64,000 bases of DNA, from NCBI GenBank assembly GCA_944548615.1, contig OX155957.1, positions 4,084,795 to 4,148,794 on the forward strand. Reading direction: 5' to 3'. Positions within the stretch are counted from its first letter, which is position 1. Each line of letters starts with the position of its first letter. Source of the stretch: Micropterix aruncella (lineage: Eukaryota; Arthropoda; Insecta; Lepidoptera; Micropterigidae). The position numbers and the translations under genes were made by a program. Shown here piece after piece: positions 39,076 to 49,600 of this stretch. The notes below the pieces were generated by a model, which was given only the letters and a program-made list of their open reading frames with translations, was not told where the DNA came from and made no database searches.

Positions 39076-39654
39076 CTTGTAGTGTCCTGGTAGTTCAAAC
39101 ACAATTCATTCGGATCGACTGAGCCTCTCAACATATGAAGACAGATTTATTTGTTATCGACTGGTGGATCAACAGTCGAACTATCGCTGACATGGCACTG
39201 CAATATATATCGCAATGAAGACAGCATATCGCTAATCGAGAGAATTACGCCACCATTGGCCCTCTTTACATACGACCATTACATACACTTTAATAACAAT
39301 TCATTACATACAGGCTTTTCAAATAACGCAACTAATCATTAACCACGCGATAAATTTGGTATTGAAATTCAAAGGCAGGGTCATAAAACCAACGATTTAA
39401 TGGCATCAATACCTTTCACCTGGAGAAAGTTATATGACGGAAATTGGAAAAATTGTATTTGTTGCACCACAATCATAGGCACAGGACGTACATACATATT
39501 ACACATTTCTTATTACAGTCAAATTGCATAAACTACATACAATTAGGGTATCAAATACAACTGTAGAACCCTACACCCCATGAAGTTATAACGATATCGA
39601 AACATTTTTTATCCAATGGAGTAAAAAAAAACTTAGTTGACAGCATAATCCAAT
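39076..39654. other. No gene recognised
   Basis: AT-rich; a 63-codon frame (39151-39342) has no domain. Confidence 0.4.
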
Positions 39655-40900
39655 TGCCAATATGCCCGTCCTACCCGCGAGGCACTGGGAAGTAAAACCA
39701 GTGGGCGAGATTTGGCCAGATTTCTCCATACTGACGTCTGGTCGCAGGTGCGAAGTCGTTTGCGCGGCTTCTACCTGACGTTGGCAGTCTCCTGGACGGT
39801 CTGCGCACCGTGCGGCTAAGCCAATCGATTGTGCATTCTGACTAACAGTCGGGGGAGTATGGAAGCAGTACTGTTTCCTATAAAGCGGGGGTGGTTGCTG
39901 ACCTTACGGCGACTGCTCTTGAAACGACCATCGGCTACCCGATCCCGAGTGAACAGCCGGACAAAGGACGCCGTGGTCCGCGATAGATTCGGTTTACACC
40001 GTCTCACCGCTTCTTAACCCTTCAGGCCTCGGCCCCTCAGCCGATTGACAAGTTGATGTCCAAAAAATTTTTAGTAAAAATTAGTAAAAAAATTGAATTA
40101 TGATACTGTCTCACCAAAACATTAATTACTGCCAAGCCACTGTACCTACACATAATTAAAATAAAAGATATTAACATAATAAAACATAATAAAATAAAAC
40201 AAATTAAAATAAAATTAAAACGGGGCCGTCACGCTGAATCGTGTTGTGGCCGATATCGGACAATTGGGGCTCTAGGGGTTAAGGGAGAGGACCGCGCAAG
40301 CGACCTCGAACTCGTAACCAGTAGAGTGACCGGAGTAATCTGGTCGCAACTGGAAGTAAGGGCGTGAGTGTAAGCCCGCTGGGTAACGTACCTGGTTATC
40401 TCGCGGATAAGGCGTTGGACTCTTACGGGAATGTGGCGGAGCTTGACGGTGGACTGTTTGTCCTAAGCCTTCTGCGTTCACTTCACATGAGATAGACCGA
40501 ACATTTCGTTGAAACTTCCTGAGGTGACGGGTTCATCCGTTGTAGTTGACAACTCTAGTTGACGTTGGCAGTAATTCAGTTCGAATTTATAGCGATCGTG
40601 GCGCTCTTTGACCGTCAAGATTAGACGTAATCGGCTGACGGATCGTTTCTTAAGATAGATGACGTCAGGTCAACAACTACCTCCGCTGCTTAGCAAACGT
40701 AAGTTTCCAGACTCCCCCGGCTATTGACCGGAGAACACAGATGGCCAGCTAACGCTGCACAGTGCGCAAACCGCCCAGTTCCTTTCGAGGTGTTCCCCCG
40801 GATCGGAACCTCTAATTCCAACTGACTACGACTGTAGGTTACAGTCACAGGTTAGTCTCTCGTCGAGCAGGCTACCGGATGGGATCTGAAACGTGAGATA
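39655..40900 (+). repeat. GC-rich dispersed repeat family, longest copy
   Basis: Combines both parts of the family: the section shared with 17341 and 35080 (39790-40550) and a second section (40555-40890) shared with 55885-56100 and 9430-9680 (GACGTCAGGTCAAC, CCGCTGCTTAG, CCAGACTC). It is interrupted by a TTAA-flanked MITE at 40018-40278. It holds a minus-strand frame 39816-40007 equivalent to those in the other copies. Confidence 0.7.
40018..40278. mobile_element. piggyBac-like MITE (261 bp) with TTAA duplication
   Basis: Inserted in the GC-rich repeat, which resumes on both sides. Flanked by TTAA (40014-40017 and 40279-40282), with ends CCCTTCAGGC and CCTAGAGCCCC/reverse complement CCCCTAGAGC. 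TTAA target duplication with CCC termini is characteristic of the piggyBac superfamily. Interior AT-rich, non-coding. Confidence 0.8.
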
Positions 40901-41009
40901 AACATACATACCTAATAACACTTTATTATGTATTTCATTTTAATCTCTTCTTTTCTGAATTACATAGAGATCAGAAATAAATATAAATTTGATCCTACTT
41001 TATTTTTTC

Positions 41010-41940
41010 TAATTGTTCAATTAGAAAGGAGACTTATATACGTGTTTAAGTTACTTCGGAACGTGTTAGACTTAAAATCTCTCAAATATGTCTACCATGC
41101 CCTTGCAAATAGTCTAATTTCATACGGTATTATAGGTTGGGGAGGGTCTACACGTATTGTTCTAAATCCGCTTATGACAGCGCAGAAGGCGCTTCTTCGG
41201 GTTATTGCCAAAAAGCCCCGAAGGTACCCCTCAAACGACTTGTTTGCAGAGCTGAAGATATTAGATATCAGGCAGGTATATGCAAAAACAGTATTTCTAA
41301 CTACCTAAAAAGTAAAGATAGTCAAGTTAAAGCTGAGCATAAAATTTCAACGAGGAGCGCCACAACCTGTAAACACATTGTACAGAAAACCTGAACATCC
41401 TTCTCCCGAAGACACTTTGGCTTTATAGGGCCAAAAATTTATAACCATCTAAAATAATCTATAAAAACATGCCAACATACTAAGTCAATCCAATTAAAAT
41501 CTAAAATTACACAACATTTACTTCAACTTGGTAGAAATGAGGTGGAAAAGGCAATAAGTCATATTTTAAAGTAAAGGTCTGCATTATCATTATTATTATT
41601 ATTGTCATAAATTGCACTACACTTTATATTTTAATACTATTTATTTATTTGTTCTACAAACTTCATATTACGATATTTTATATAAATATTTATTTCCATG
41701 ACCATGCTGTATCAATATTTTAAATATAATTATAAGTTCAATTTGAATTAGCTTATCTATTTTATATTTTATCATATTTTGTATTTTTCATTTTAATATT
41801 ATGTGCACATGAATAAATCTTTGCTATACATAGAGTTTTCCTTGGTACGGGCTATGGCCTAGTTAGGCAGATTCTGCAACTAATACAAATGTACATTTAT
41901 GTTTTTGAATGAATAAAATTATTATTATTATTATTAAAAT
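41010..41940 (+). mobile_element. 5'-truncated LINE with ORF2 C-terminal region
   Basis: The plus frame within 40928-41308 (meaningful from about 41020) reads ERRLIYVFKLLRNVLD, VYHALANSLISYGIIGWG then AQKALLRVIAKKPRRYPS. This is the connection region downstream of the RT in CR1/Jockey-like ORF2. The frame then breaks. A 3'UTR with GGCCTAGTTAGGCAG (41857) precedes an (ATT)n tail at 41918-41936. Confidence 0.75.
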
Positions 41941-42280
41941 TAAAAAACTCCAACAAACCGCGCCCGCGTCCAAGTAATATATTTAAAATTTTGATAAACC
42001 TTTGAAACCTTGAAGTTTGTATTACTGCATGTATCATTATTTTCGTCGAGTCATGTTGTTTTTGATATGGGCCCTTTCCAAGGTGAAATTGCATCAGCGT
42101 TGATTAGTCTAGCCTCGCACGAGGCGAACGGCAATGCTACATGCGTCAAAATGAGAAATTGGTATATTTTCAATATAGGAGATTTTCAACACAGAATAAG
42201 AGTGAACATAATAAAATGGATTGCGGACAGTTTATCAATGTCTAGATTGCGGACAGTTTATCAGTTTATCTGAGTTTATT
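41941..42280 (+). repeat. Dispersed repeat Y, copy 1
   Basis: Matches 56101-56440: CGCCCGCGTCCAA, TTTGATAAACCTTTGAAACC, ATCATTATTTTCGTC, CCCTTTCCAAGGTGAAATTG and CACAGAATAAGAGT. In both places it lies downstream of the GC-rich repeat (with the LINE intervening here), so the two may be parts of one larger element. Confidence 0.65.
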
Positions 42281-42561
42281 CGTCTCTTAGCAGAATCAGG
42301 TCTATCGGGATTTACGAAATACACACGCTGAGTCTCATCTGAAAATGAATGGTTGATACAAACAGTGCTCGAAATGTTCAATGGAATATACAGTTCTGGG
42401 AATTGTGCTATAATTATTAAATTATGCAGAACTTATAGGCAATGTTATTGGTGCCAGACAAGTCTTGACATGTTTTTGCAACTATCTAGTGCAACATTGT
42501 TCAGTCTGATTTAGGTGTTCGACTGTTATAGACGCGTTTTCATAACACTGTTTTTGTAACC

Positions 42562-43562
42562 ATGGAAGGCGCAGCAAAATCTCAAAGACCATTAATTTTC
42601 TTTTTGTGGAAAGAAGGTGTGAAAACATCAGAAATTATTCAGCGTCTGCAAGGAGTATTTGGTGAGTCAGCAGAATCCCAAAATACTGCTTATCGGTGGA
42701 TCGATCGTTTTAAAACCAGTAGAATATCACTAAAAGACGATCCACGCAGTGGGCGCCCAAACACGTCGGTAAATGAAAGAAACGTTACTGCCGTCGAAGA
42801 ACTACTGAATGAGGACAGGCGAATGACTATTCGTCAAATTAGTGTGTGCCTAGGGATAGGTACACGACAAGTTCATGACATCTTGCATGATTGTTTGGGC
42901 GTTAGCAAGGTTTCGGCTCGCTGGGGGCCAAGGCTGTTGGGACCTGTTGGGGAAACTCAATAGGTCTGATAGGTACTTGTCGCCAACTTCAAGAGCTGTT
43001 AGCCCGTTACGATGATGAATTTTGGCAACGAATAATAACCACTGACGAAACGTGGATTACTTATTTCTATCCTGAGACCTAAAATCAATCCAAAGAATGG
43101 CGTAAACCTTAAGAAGGGCCTCCACTTAAGGCGCGTGCAGTTCCGTCTGTTGGAAAGGTAATGCTTACTGTATTCTGGGATTGCGAAGGAAATATTTTTA
43201 AGGATTATCTGGCGAAAGGTACTACAATTAACGCAGAATATTACTCAAATTTATTATCCGGACCACTGCGACAGGCACTTGTCAAAAAACGGCCTGGAAC
43301 GTTGCATAAGCGTCCGTTATTGCAACAGGATATTGCTTGATCACACACTGCAAGAAAAACGATGGATGTTTTGAACGATTTACGATGGGAATTGCTTCCA
43401 CACCCACCTTATTCCCTGGATCTTCCACCCAGTGATTATCACCTGTTTCCAGATTTGAAAAAACCCTTACGGGGTGTTCGATTCGAAAGTTTAACTGACG
43501 TAAAACGTGCCATAAATAGGTGGATTGAGGAGACACCGAAAAAGTTATTTTTGACGGCTTAA
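42562..43562 (+). pseudogene. mariner-family transposase pseudogene
   Basis: The N-terminal part (42562-42963) is the paired HTH domain: MEGAAKSQRPLIFFLWKEG, DPRSGRPNTS and MTIRQISVCLGIGTRQVHDIL, ending in VSARWGPRLL. After a frameshift near 42955, TTDETWITYF (first catalytic Asp) follows. LLQQDIA-stop-SHTA replaces the second Asp block, and HPPYSLDLPPSDYHLFPDLKK (43362-43562 frame) carries the third Asp (D34D type). At least one frameshift and several stops (43080, 43110, 43339) make it inactive. Terminal inverted repeats were not resolved. Confidence 0.9.
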
Positions 43563-43757
43563 AAAAAATAGTTTATCGTTGGGATAAATGTATTCAGTTA
43601 TATGGAGATTATGTTGAAAAACTACATTGTAATATTGACGAAAATTAACAAAATAATAAAAATATAGCTGAATTCCCAGAACTTTGGAAACATCCCTAGT
43701 ATATAACTGAAACGAGACGGGTCCAAGAATGGATATCTGTGATATTTGACTTGACCA

Positions 43758-44048
43758 CTACAATGCCAGACGGTGGCATAGTGGTTAGGTCGCCTGATAT
43801 TACATTGTAAGGTCCCAGGTTCGATTCCCGGCTGGGTCACCATTTTCCGTTGGGATCAAATTAACGGAATTGCATTTTCAATTCTGTCGATCGAATGCAA
43901 TAACAAGACACACACTTACAGACATGTTACACGCACACATACATATAACACGTCATAGTAGGGTTGGTTGTAAGACATTGTCATATGACAATAAACCCGC
44001 CCATTGTGACATTTTCACAATAAAGAGTATAAACAAACAAACAAACAA
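43758..44048 (+). mobile_element. tRNA-derived SINE, copy 2, with target duplication
   Basis: A-box TGGCATAGTGG and B-box GGTTCGATTCC in a tRNA-like head, a body shared with the 24800 copy (AACGGAATTGCA, ACCCGCCCATTGTG) and an (AAAC)n tail. Flanked by the 9-bp direct repeat ACTTGACCA (43749-43757 and 44049-44057). A better-preserved copy than the one near SDR2. Confidence 0.9.
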
Positions 44049-44189
44049 ACTTGACCAGACGTTTTTTTATCATAAATTTTGATTACAAAAGTTGTCATCA
44101 AAACTTGAGCAATAGGAGAAGAGACACAGTCGTTTGGAAAATAAATATATTTCTTGTTTAAAATTATTTTATATATATAAATATAATAT

Positions 44190-44330
44190 TATAGATTTCT
44201 TAGGATAATTAAAATAAATTGTCTACCTTGGAACAGGCGGCAGCCTAGTTAGGTTAAGACTTTTGTATATTGAATGTACTCATAATTTGAACTCAATAAA
44301 TAATTTGAAATTTGAAATTTGAAAGTAGCA
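44190..44330 (+). mobile_element. LINE 3'UTR with (TTTGAAA)n tail
   Basis: Contains GTCTACCTTGGAACAGGCGG then CAGCCTAGTTAGG and ends in AATTTGAAATTTGAAATTTG. The same 3'UTR occurs inverted at 11525-11800. No coding sequence. Confidence 0.65.
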
Positions 44331-44699
44331 ATAATTATAAACAATTTCATTTTGATATTTTTAAAATTTAAGCATCTAGCTATCTCATTAATTATGGAAA
44401 TGATAATTATTTATGATAATTAATATTTATGATAATTACAACATACATACTCTATATTTTTTATTGTAACTATTTGAATAATATTTTCTTTCTTGTTTAT
44501 TTTGAAAGTTATGATGACATTTTTATACATCCAATCTCTTATTTAGGTACTGTATAAGATATTGGAGGTATAAACACGTCAAGAAATTATGAGAAACGAA
44601 GTGCGATATATTATTACCATATAGTTACATATTATTACCATATTATATATATATTATTACCACACAGTCGTTTGGAAAATAAATATATTTCTTAAAATT

Positions 44700-45780
44700 A
44701 TTTTATAGGTCGCACCAGTTAAATTATTGCAAAAATCTAAATTTATTTCAAAGTGGCCAGTGTGTTTATAAACGGTAATTTTAAAGGCAAGGTCCTAATA
44801 TATTAGATGAAGGTAAGATAATAAGAATTTATTAATTGCTCATTATTATAGTCGGCTAACTAGTTATTATATAATGACTAACTAATTATTGTGTAGGTAC
44901 TTCATAAAGACCTAGAACTGATAACATATAGAGAAATTAAAAAAAAAAAAAAATAGAAGACATTAAAGCGATGTGTTACTATGCTGATCGGTCATGCGTT
45001 TCTAAGCTATGTAGGTCATTCCAAAAAAACTCGTTTTATAACACGCGAAGGGCCAATACCTTCGGAAAGCAGAGTTGCCAGCACTACGAAGTAAGTCAAA
45101 TGCATAAAGAGTAATTATTTTAGTTTACATATTTTATAGCTAGCAATTATTTTCACAGTAATCGTAAATTGCATCACCATTGTTAATTGCATAGCCATTG
45201 TGGTAGGTGATAAACAGGAAAATTAAAATCAGATAACTTACACTGTATTAATATGAGTGTGTGTATGAGGAAGTTTAATATTTCGATCAGTCACTCTAAA
45301 TGCAACAAGATTCTTTGGTAAAATATACAGTTGCTGTATTTAAACAAACAGTGAAATAAAATTATTTTAAATCTTTCCCTCTAATGATCCTCACTACATA
45401 CCTATTCTTCTTTAAATATTTTCTATCATTACTTCAGTTGTTTTAAACATTAACTATATCCGAAAACTGACAAAAATAAGGAAAAGAAATTGGTTTGCCT
45501 TTAAAAGATTATAGTATAAAACAATATCTCTATATTGACAACTATGGAAACGTACGATTTAAAATGATGTAATTATGGTTTATTATTACGTAATTCAGTT
45601 GTGTTTTATTTGCCATTTAGGCGTATAGTAACGTATGTAGTATAGTAATAAATTACTACTAACATAGTAACAGATTACCATCGCATACTAACCAAATGCT
45701 CATAACAAATAACAATATCAAAAAATTAAGAGGCTTAAGTTTTAAATATTTTTTTTTAACATGCAATGTGATAATAAATA
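44700..45780 (+). repeat. Dispersed repeat Z, copy 1, left part
   Basis: Collinear with 60990-61975: TATTATATAATGACT, CTAGAACTGATAAC, GCTATGTAGGTCATT, GCATAAAGAGTAATTATT then TTAGTTTACATATTTTATAG, and AACTGACAAAAATA. It continues after the Penelope insertion at 49095. No coding content. Confidence 0.75.
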
Positions 45781-45881
45781 TTATAAATAGGATAGAAAAC
45801 GAATTTACCGCGTGAAATTTGTAGGACCCGACGTTTCGGTGACGTTGCAGCCGCCGTTGTCAAGGGTAAACTGAAGAGCTG

Positions 45882-47423
45882 TCAGTCCGTTGTTTTGCGG
45901 GTAGGCCGCAAACCGCTGCCGCCACTGCGTAGGTTATAACGGTGGTGGGGGGCCGGGCTCGGAGCGCGGGAATTTTTAAAATCCGTCTTGCACACAACAC
46001 TCACTGTATCCTGTTTTACGTCTTTGCGTTCGGCGTTCGGCGGCGGGAACATTTTAAGAAGAGGGTTCCACGTAGAAGAGAGTTTGTAGCCGTCATTTCT
46101 ATTGAAGTTCGGAGTTCTTCTTATTTCAATGGCTTCCCGGATCATGCGAGGAAAGTAGAATTGTTCCTTCGATAGAACAATGGGATTTTGAAACTGCATC
46201 CAGTGGTTACTTCCGCTATCCAATATATGTTCGCAGATCGCCGATTTTTCTCGCTGAACGTTTTTAACAGCTTTGATGTGTTCTGTCAGTCGCGTGGCTA
46301 TGGGCCGTTTCGTTTGTCCAACGTAGGCTAGACCGCAGCTGCATTCGACTTTATACACACCCGGGGTTTGCAGTGGTATTACATCCTTTACAGGCCTCAA
46401 AAATCGAGCTATATTTTGGGTCGGTTTGAAGATCGTTTTTATATCGAATCTGTTTAGCATCTTACTTATTCGATCTGTCACGCCCTTGACGTATGGTAAG
46501 AATGCTCTTGATCTGCTCGGTTTTTGAGTTTCGTCCGTATTAGATCGTGTGCGTGTCTCGTGATATTTTCCGTATCCATTTTTCCTAAGGACATCATTGA
46601 CATGTTCCATCTCCTTCGGAAAATGCTCAGTGTCGCATAGATCGCGTGCTCGATTCACGAGCGACGTTTGCACTGAACGTAGATGGTAGGGATGATGGTG
46701 TGAGCTTGCATGCAAATATCTGTCCGTATGTGTGGGCTTCCGATATACCGTATGTCCGAGAGTATTGTCACTTCTCCTCGTCACTTTGACATCCAAAAAT
46801 GGTAAGGAGCCGTCCTTCTCTACTTCATAGGTGAAACTGATTTTTGGGTGTATGGAGTTTAGATGACCCAGGAATTCTTTCACCGTTTGAATGTTGCCTT
46901 TCAGGATGCAGAAGGTATCATCCACGTAGCGAAGCCAGAGAATGGGTTTAATTTTGGAGGTTTTTATGGCTAATTCCTCAAAATATTCCATATATAGGTC
47001 ACTAACTATCGGCGATACGGGGCATCCCATTGCTACTCCGTCGATTTGTTTGTAATAATCGCCGTTCCATAGAAAGTAGCAGGATGTCAGGCAATGTTGA
47101 AGCATGTCGGCGTAGCTAATAGGGAGGTCCTCAGACCTTAGTTTATCTCTCACCACCGTAAGACACTCCGAAATGGGCAAATTCGTAAATAAAGATTCGA
47201 CGTCAAAGCTCACCATTATTTCGTCTTCGGCCAGTTTTAAGCTTCTAATAATGCTTACGAAATGTCGCGAGTCTTTCACGTAAGACGTCGTTTTGCCCGT
47301 AAGCGGTTGGAGGACACCAGCCAAGTGTTTTGACAGAGGATATGTGGGGCTGTCGATTTGGCTCACAATCGGTCTCAATGGTGCATTATCCTTATGGATT
47401 TTAGGTAAGCCATATACAGCCAC
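45882..47423 (-). CDS. Penelope-like RT with GIY-YIG endonuclease, left arm (5'-truncated)
   Basis: 513 codons without interruption. Order: YGLPKIHKDNAPLRPI (residues 4-19, RT1), FDVESLFTN (73-81, motif A with catalytic Asp), GVAMGCPVSP (129-138, motif B), YVDD (166-169, motif C), PFLDVKV thumb entry (208-214), KPTHTDRYLHASS (229-241), then a GIY-YIG domain (Tyr357, AYVGQ 366-370, Arg378, EH 381-382) and a C-terminal RYNLRS tail. The family normally has several hundred more N-terminal residues, so this is truncated although the catalytic triad is present. The ATG lies in the palindrome spacer and is probably not the native start. Function in the family: target-primed reverse transcription. 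Promoter unknown. Confidence 0.9.
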   Translation of the reverse strand: MAVYGLPKIHKDNAPLRPIVSQIDSPTYPLSKHLAGVLQPLTGKTTSYVKDSRHFVSIIRSLKLAEDEIMVSFDVESLFTNLPISECLTVVRDKLRSEDLPISYADMLQHCLTSCYFLWNGDYYKQIDGVAMGCPVSPIVSDLYMEYFEELAIKTSKIKPILWLRYVDDTFCILKGNIQTVKEFLGHLNSIHPKISFTYEVEKDGSLPFLDVKVTRRSDNTLGHTVYRKPTHTDRYLHASSHHHPYHLRSVQTSLVNRARDLCDTEHFPKEMEHVNDVLRKNGYGKYHETRTRSNTDETQKPSRSRAFLPYVKGVTDRISKMLNRFDIKTIFKPTQNIARFLRPVKDVIPLQTPGVYKVECSCGLAYVGQTKRPIATRLTEHIKAVKNVQREKSAICEHILDSGSNHWMQFQNPIVLSKEQFYFPRMIREAIEIRRTPNFNRNDGYKLSSTWNPLLKMFPPPNAERKDVKQDTVSVVCKTDFKNSRAPSPAPHHRYNLRSGGSGLRPTRKTTD

Positions 47424-47430
47424 CGAAATT

Positions 47431-48964
47431 ATATGGCTTACCTAAAATCCATAAGGATAATGCACCATTGAGACCGATTGTGAGCCAAATCGACAGCCCC
47501 ACATATCCTCTGTCAAAACACTTGGCTGGTGTCCTCCAACCGCTTACGGGCAAAACGACGTCTTACGTGAAAGACTCGCGACATTTCGTAAGCATTATTA
47601 GAAGCTTAAAACTGGCCGAAGACGAAATAATGGTGAGCTTTGACGTCGAATCTTTATTTACGAATTTGCCCATTTCGGAGTGTCTTACGGTGGTGAGAGA
47701 TAAACTAAGGTCTGAGGACCTCCCTATTAGCTACGCCGACATGCTTCAACATTGCCTGACATCCTGCTACTTTCTATGGAACGGCGATTATTACAAACAA
47801 ATCGACGGAGTAGCAATGGGATGCCCCGTATCGCCGATAGTTAGTGACCTATATATGGAATATTTTGAGGAATTAGCCATAAAAACCTCCAAAATTAAAC
47901 CCATTCTCTGGCTTCGCTACGTGGATGATACCTTCTGCATCCTGAAAGGCAACATTCAAACGGTGAAAGAATTCCTGGGTCATCTAAACTCCATACACCC
48001 AAAAATCAGTTTCACCTATGAAGTAGAGAAGGACGGCTCCTTACCATTTTTGGATGTCAAAGTGACGAGGAGAAGTGACAATACTCTCGGACATACGGTA
48101 TATCGGAAGCCCACACATACGGACAGATATTTGCATGCAAGCTCACACCATCATCCCTACCATCTACGTTCAGTGCAAACGTCGCTCGTGAATCGAGCAC
48201 GCGATCTATGCGACACTGAGCATTTTCCGAAGGAGATGGAACATGTCAATGATGTCCTTAGGAAAAATGGATACGGAAAATATCACGAGACACGCACACG
48301 ATCTAATACGGACGAAACTCAAAAACCGAGCAGATCAAGAGCATTCTTACCATACGTCAAGGGCGTGACAGATCGAATATGTAAGATGCTAAACAGATTC
48401 GATATAAAAACGATCTTCAAACCGACCCAAAATATAGCTCGATTTTTGAGGCCTGTAAAGGATGTAATACCACTGCAAACCCCGGGTGTGTATAAAGTCG
48501 AATGCAGCTGCGGTCTAGCCTACGTTGGACAAACGAAACGGCCCATAGCCACGCGACTGACAGAACACATCAAAGCTGTTAAAAACGTTCAGCGAGAAAA
48601 ATCGGCGATCTGCGAACATATATTGGATAGCGGAAGTAACCACTGGATGCAGTTTCAAAATCCCATTGTTCTATCGAAGGAACAATTCTACTTTCCTCGC
48701 ATGATCCGGGAAGCCATTGAAATAAGAAGAACTCCGAACTTCAATAGAGATGACGGCTACAAACTCTCTTCTACGTGGAACCCTCTTCTTAAAATGTTCC
48801 CGCCGCCGAACGCCGAACGCAAAGACGTAAAACAGGATACAGTGAGTGTTGTGTGTAAGACGGATTTTAAAAATTCCCGCGCTCCGAGCCCGGCCCCCCA
48901 CCACCGTTATAACCTACGCAGTGGCGGCAGCGGTTTGCGGCCTACCCGCAAAACAACGGACTGA
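47431..48964 (+). CDS. Penelope-like RT with GIY-YIG endonuclease, right arm (5'-truncated)
   Basis: Mirror copy of the left-arm ORF. The frame is open from YGLPKIHK at the palindrome edge through to the stop after RPTRKTTD. It carries the same motifs (FDVESLFTN, GVAMGCPVSP, YVDD, AYVGQ). Amino-acid differences seen are DRIC versus DRIS before KMLNRF, and NRD versus NRN before GYKLSS. No native start codon is present; a TTG or internal ATG would be needed. Convergent evidence of youth: two intact arms with almost no decay. Confidence 0.9.
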
Positions 48965-49094
48965 CAGCTCTTCAGTTTACCCTTGACAACGGCGGCTGCA
49001 ACGTCACCGAAACGTCGGGTCCTACAAATTTCACGCGGTAAATTCGTTTTCTATCCTATTTATAATGTCAAACAACCGCGATAGTCTTCGATTT

Positions 49095-49600
49095 GATAAT
49101 AAATAATTGTCACAATGTATATAAATAATTAACGTTGCTAATTGAATATAAAAAATAGAAGAAAACATTTATTACATTTAGTCAATTATTTCAGAATTAT
49201 CTGTAAACTATTCTACATTGTAAAAAGTAATACCCAGCAAAACAAAATCTCAAGGCCTTGCTAAAATGTGTATCCAGAATATTATTATTCAAATAGAAAC
49301 ATACAATATTTTATTCCTGCATATTCTGGGCTTTGCTTATATGCATTGCATTTTGTAAATATTAAATTAATATATTATTTTTTTTTGTTAAAGTTGTGTA
49401 CATTTTTCCTTTGTTCGATGTGTCCTTTCTTGGAATAGAAAACTTTCGACAATTTGTGTTAATACAAAGAAGCTGACATCATAATGTTAAGGCGTTTAAA
49501 TAACGGTCTACATAATTACGACGCAATTTGTTTAGTAGTTATCAAATGGCCTGTTTCTGTAAAGCAAATATTTGTAGTTTATAGCAACTGTACCTTAACT
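49095..49600 (+). repeat. Dispersed repeat Z, copy 1, right part
   Basis: 49095-49265 continues the match to 61985-62165 (GTAAAAAGTA, AAATCTCAA). 49205-49600 matches 59090-59650 in reverse complement (AACTTTCGACAATT, GTGTTAATACAAAGAAGC, ATGGCCTGTTTCTGTA). The Penelope palindrome therefore landed inside repeat Z. Confidence 0.7.

Larger units (their letters stand above)
45781..49094. mobile_element. Penelope-like element, near-perfect head-to-head palindrome
   Basis: Arms 45781-47415 and 47431-49065 are each 1635 bp, with no indel and at least three single-base differences (about 99.8% identical by eye), separated by 15 bp. The right end continues 29 bp further (to 49094) with the 3' extension TGTCAAACAACCGCGATAG. 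The whole is flanked by the 11-bp direct repeat GATAATAAATA (45770-45780 and 49095-49105). Both arms are 5'-truncated at the same codon in the first RT motif. Confidence 0.93.

Noticed and set aside
41137..41394. Second plus frame at 41137-41394 as a separate ORF
   Set aside because: It overlaps the LINE ORF2 remnant in another frame and carries no motif of its own.
42480..43700. mariner terminal inverted repeats and TA duplication
   Set aside because: Candidate ends near 42430 and 43680 did not pair convincingly by eye.
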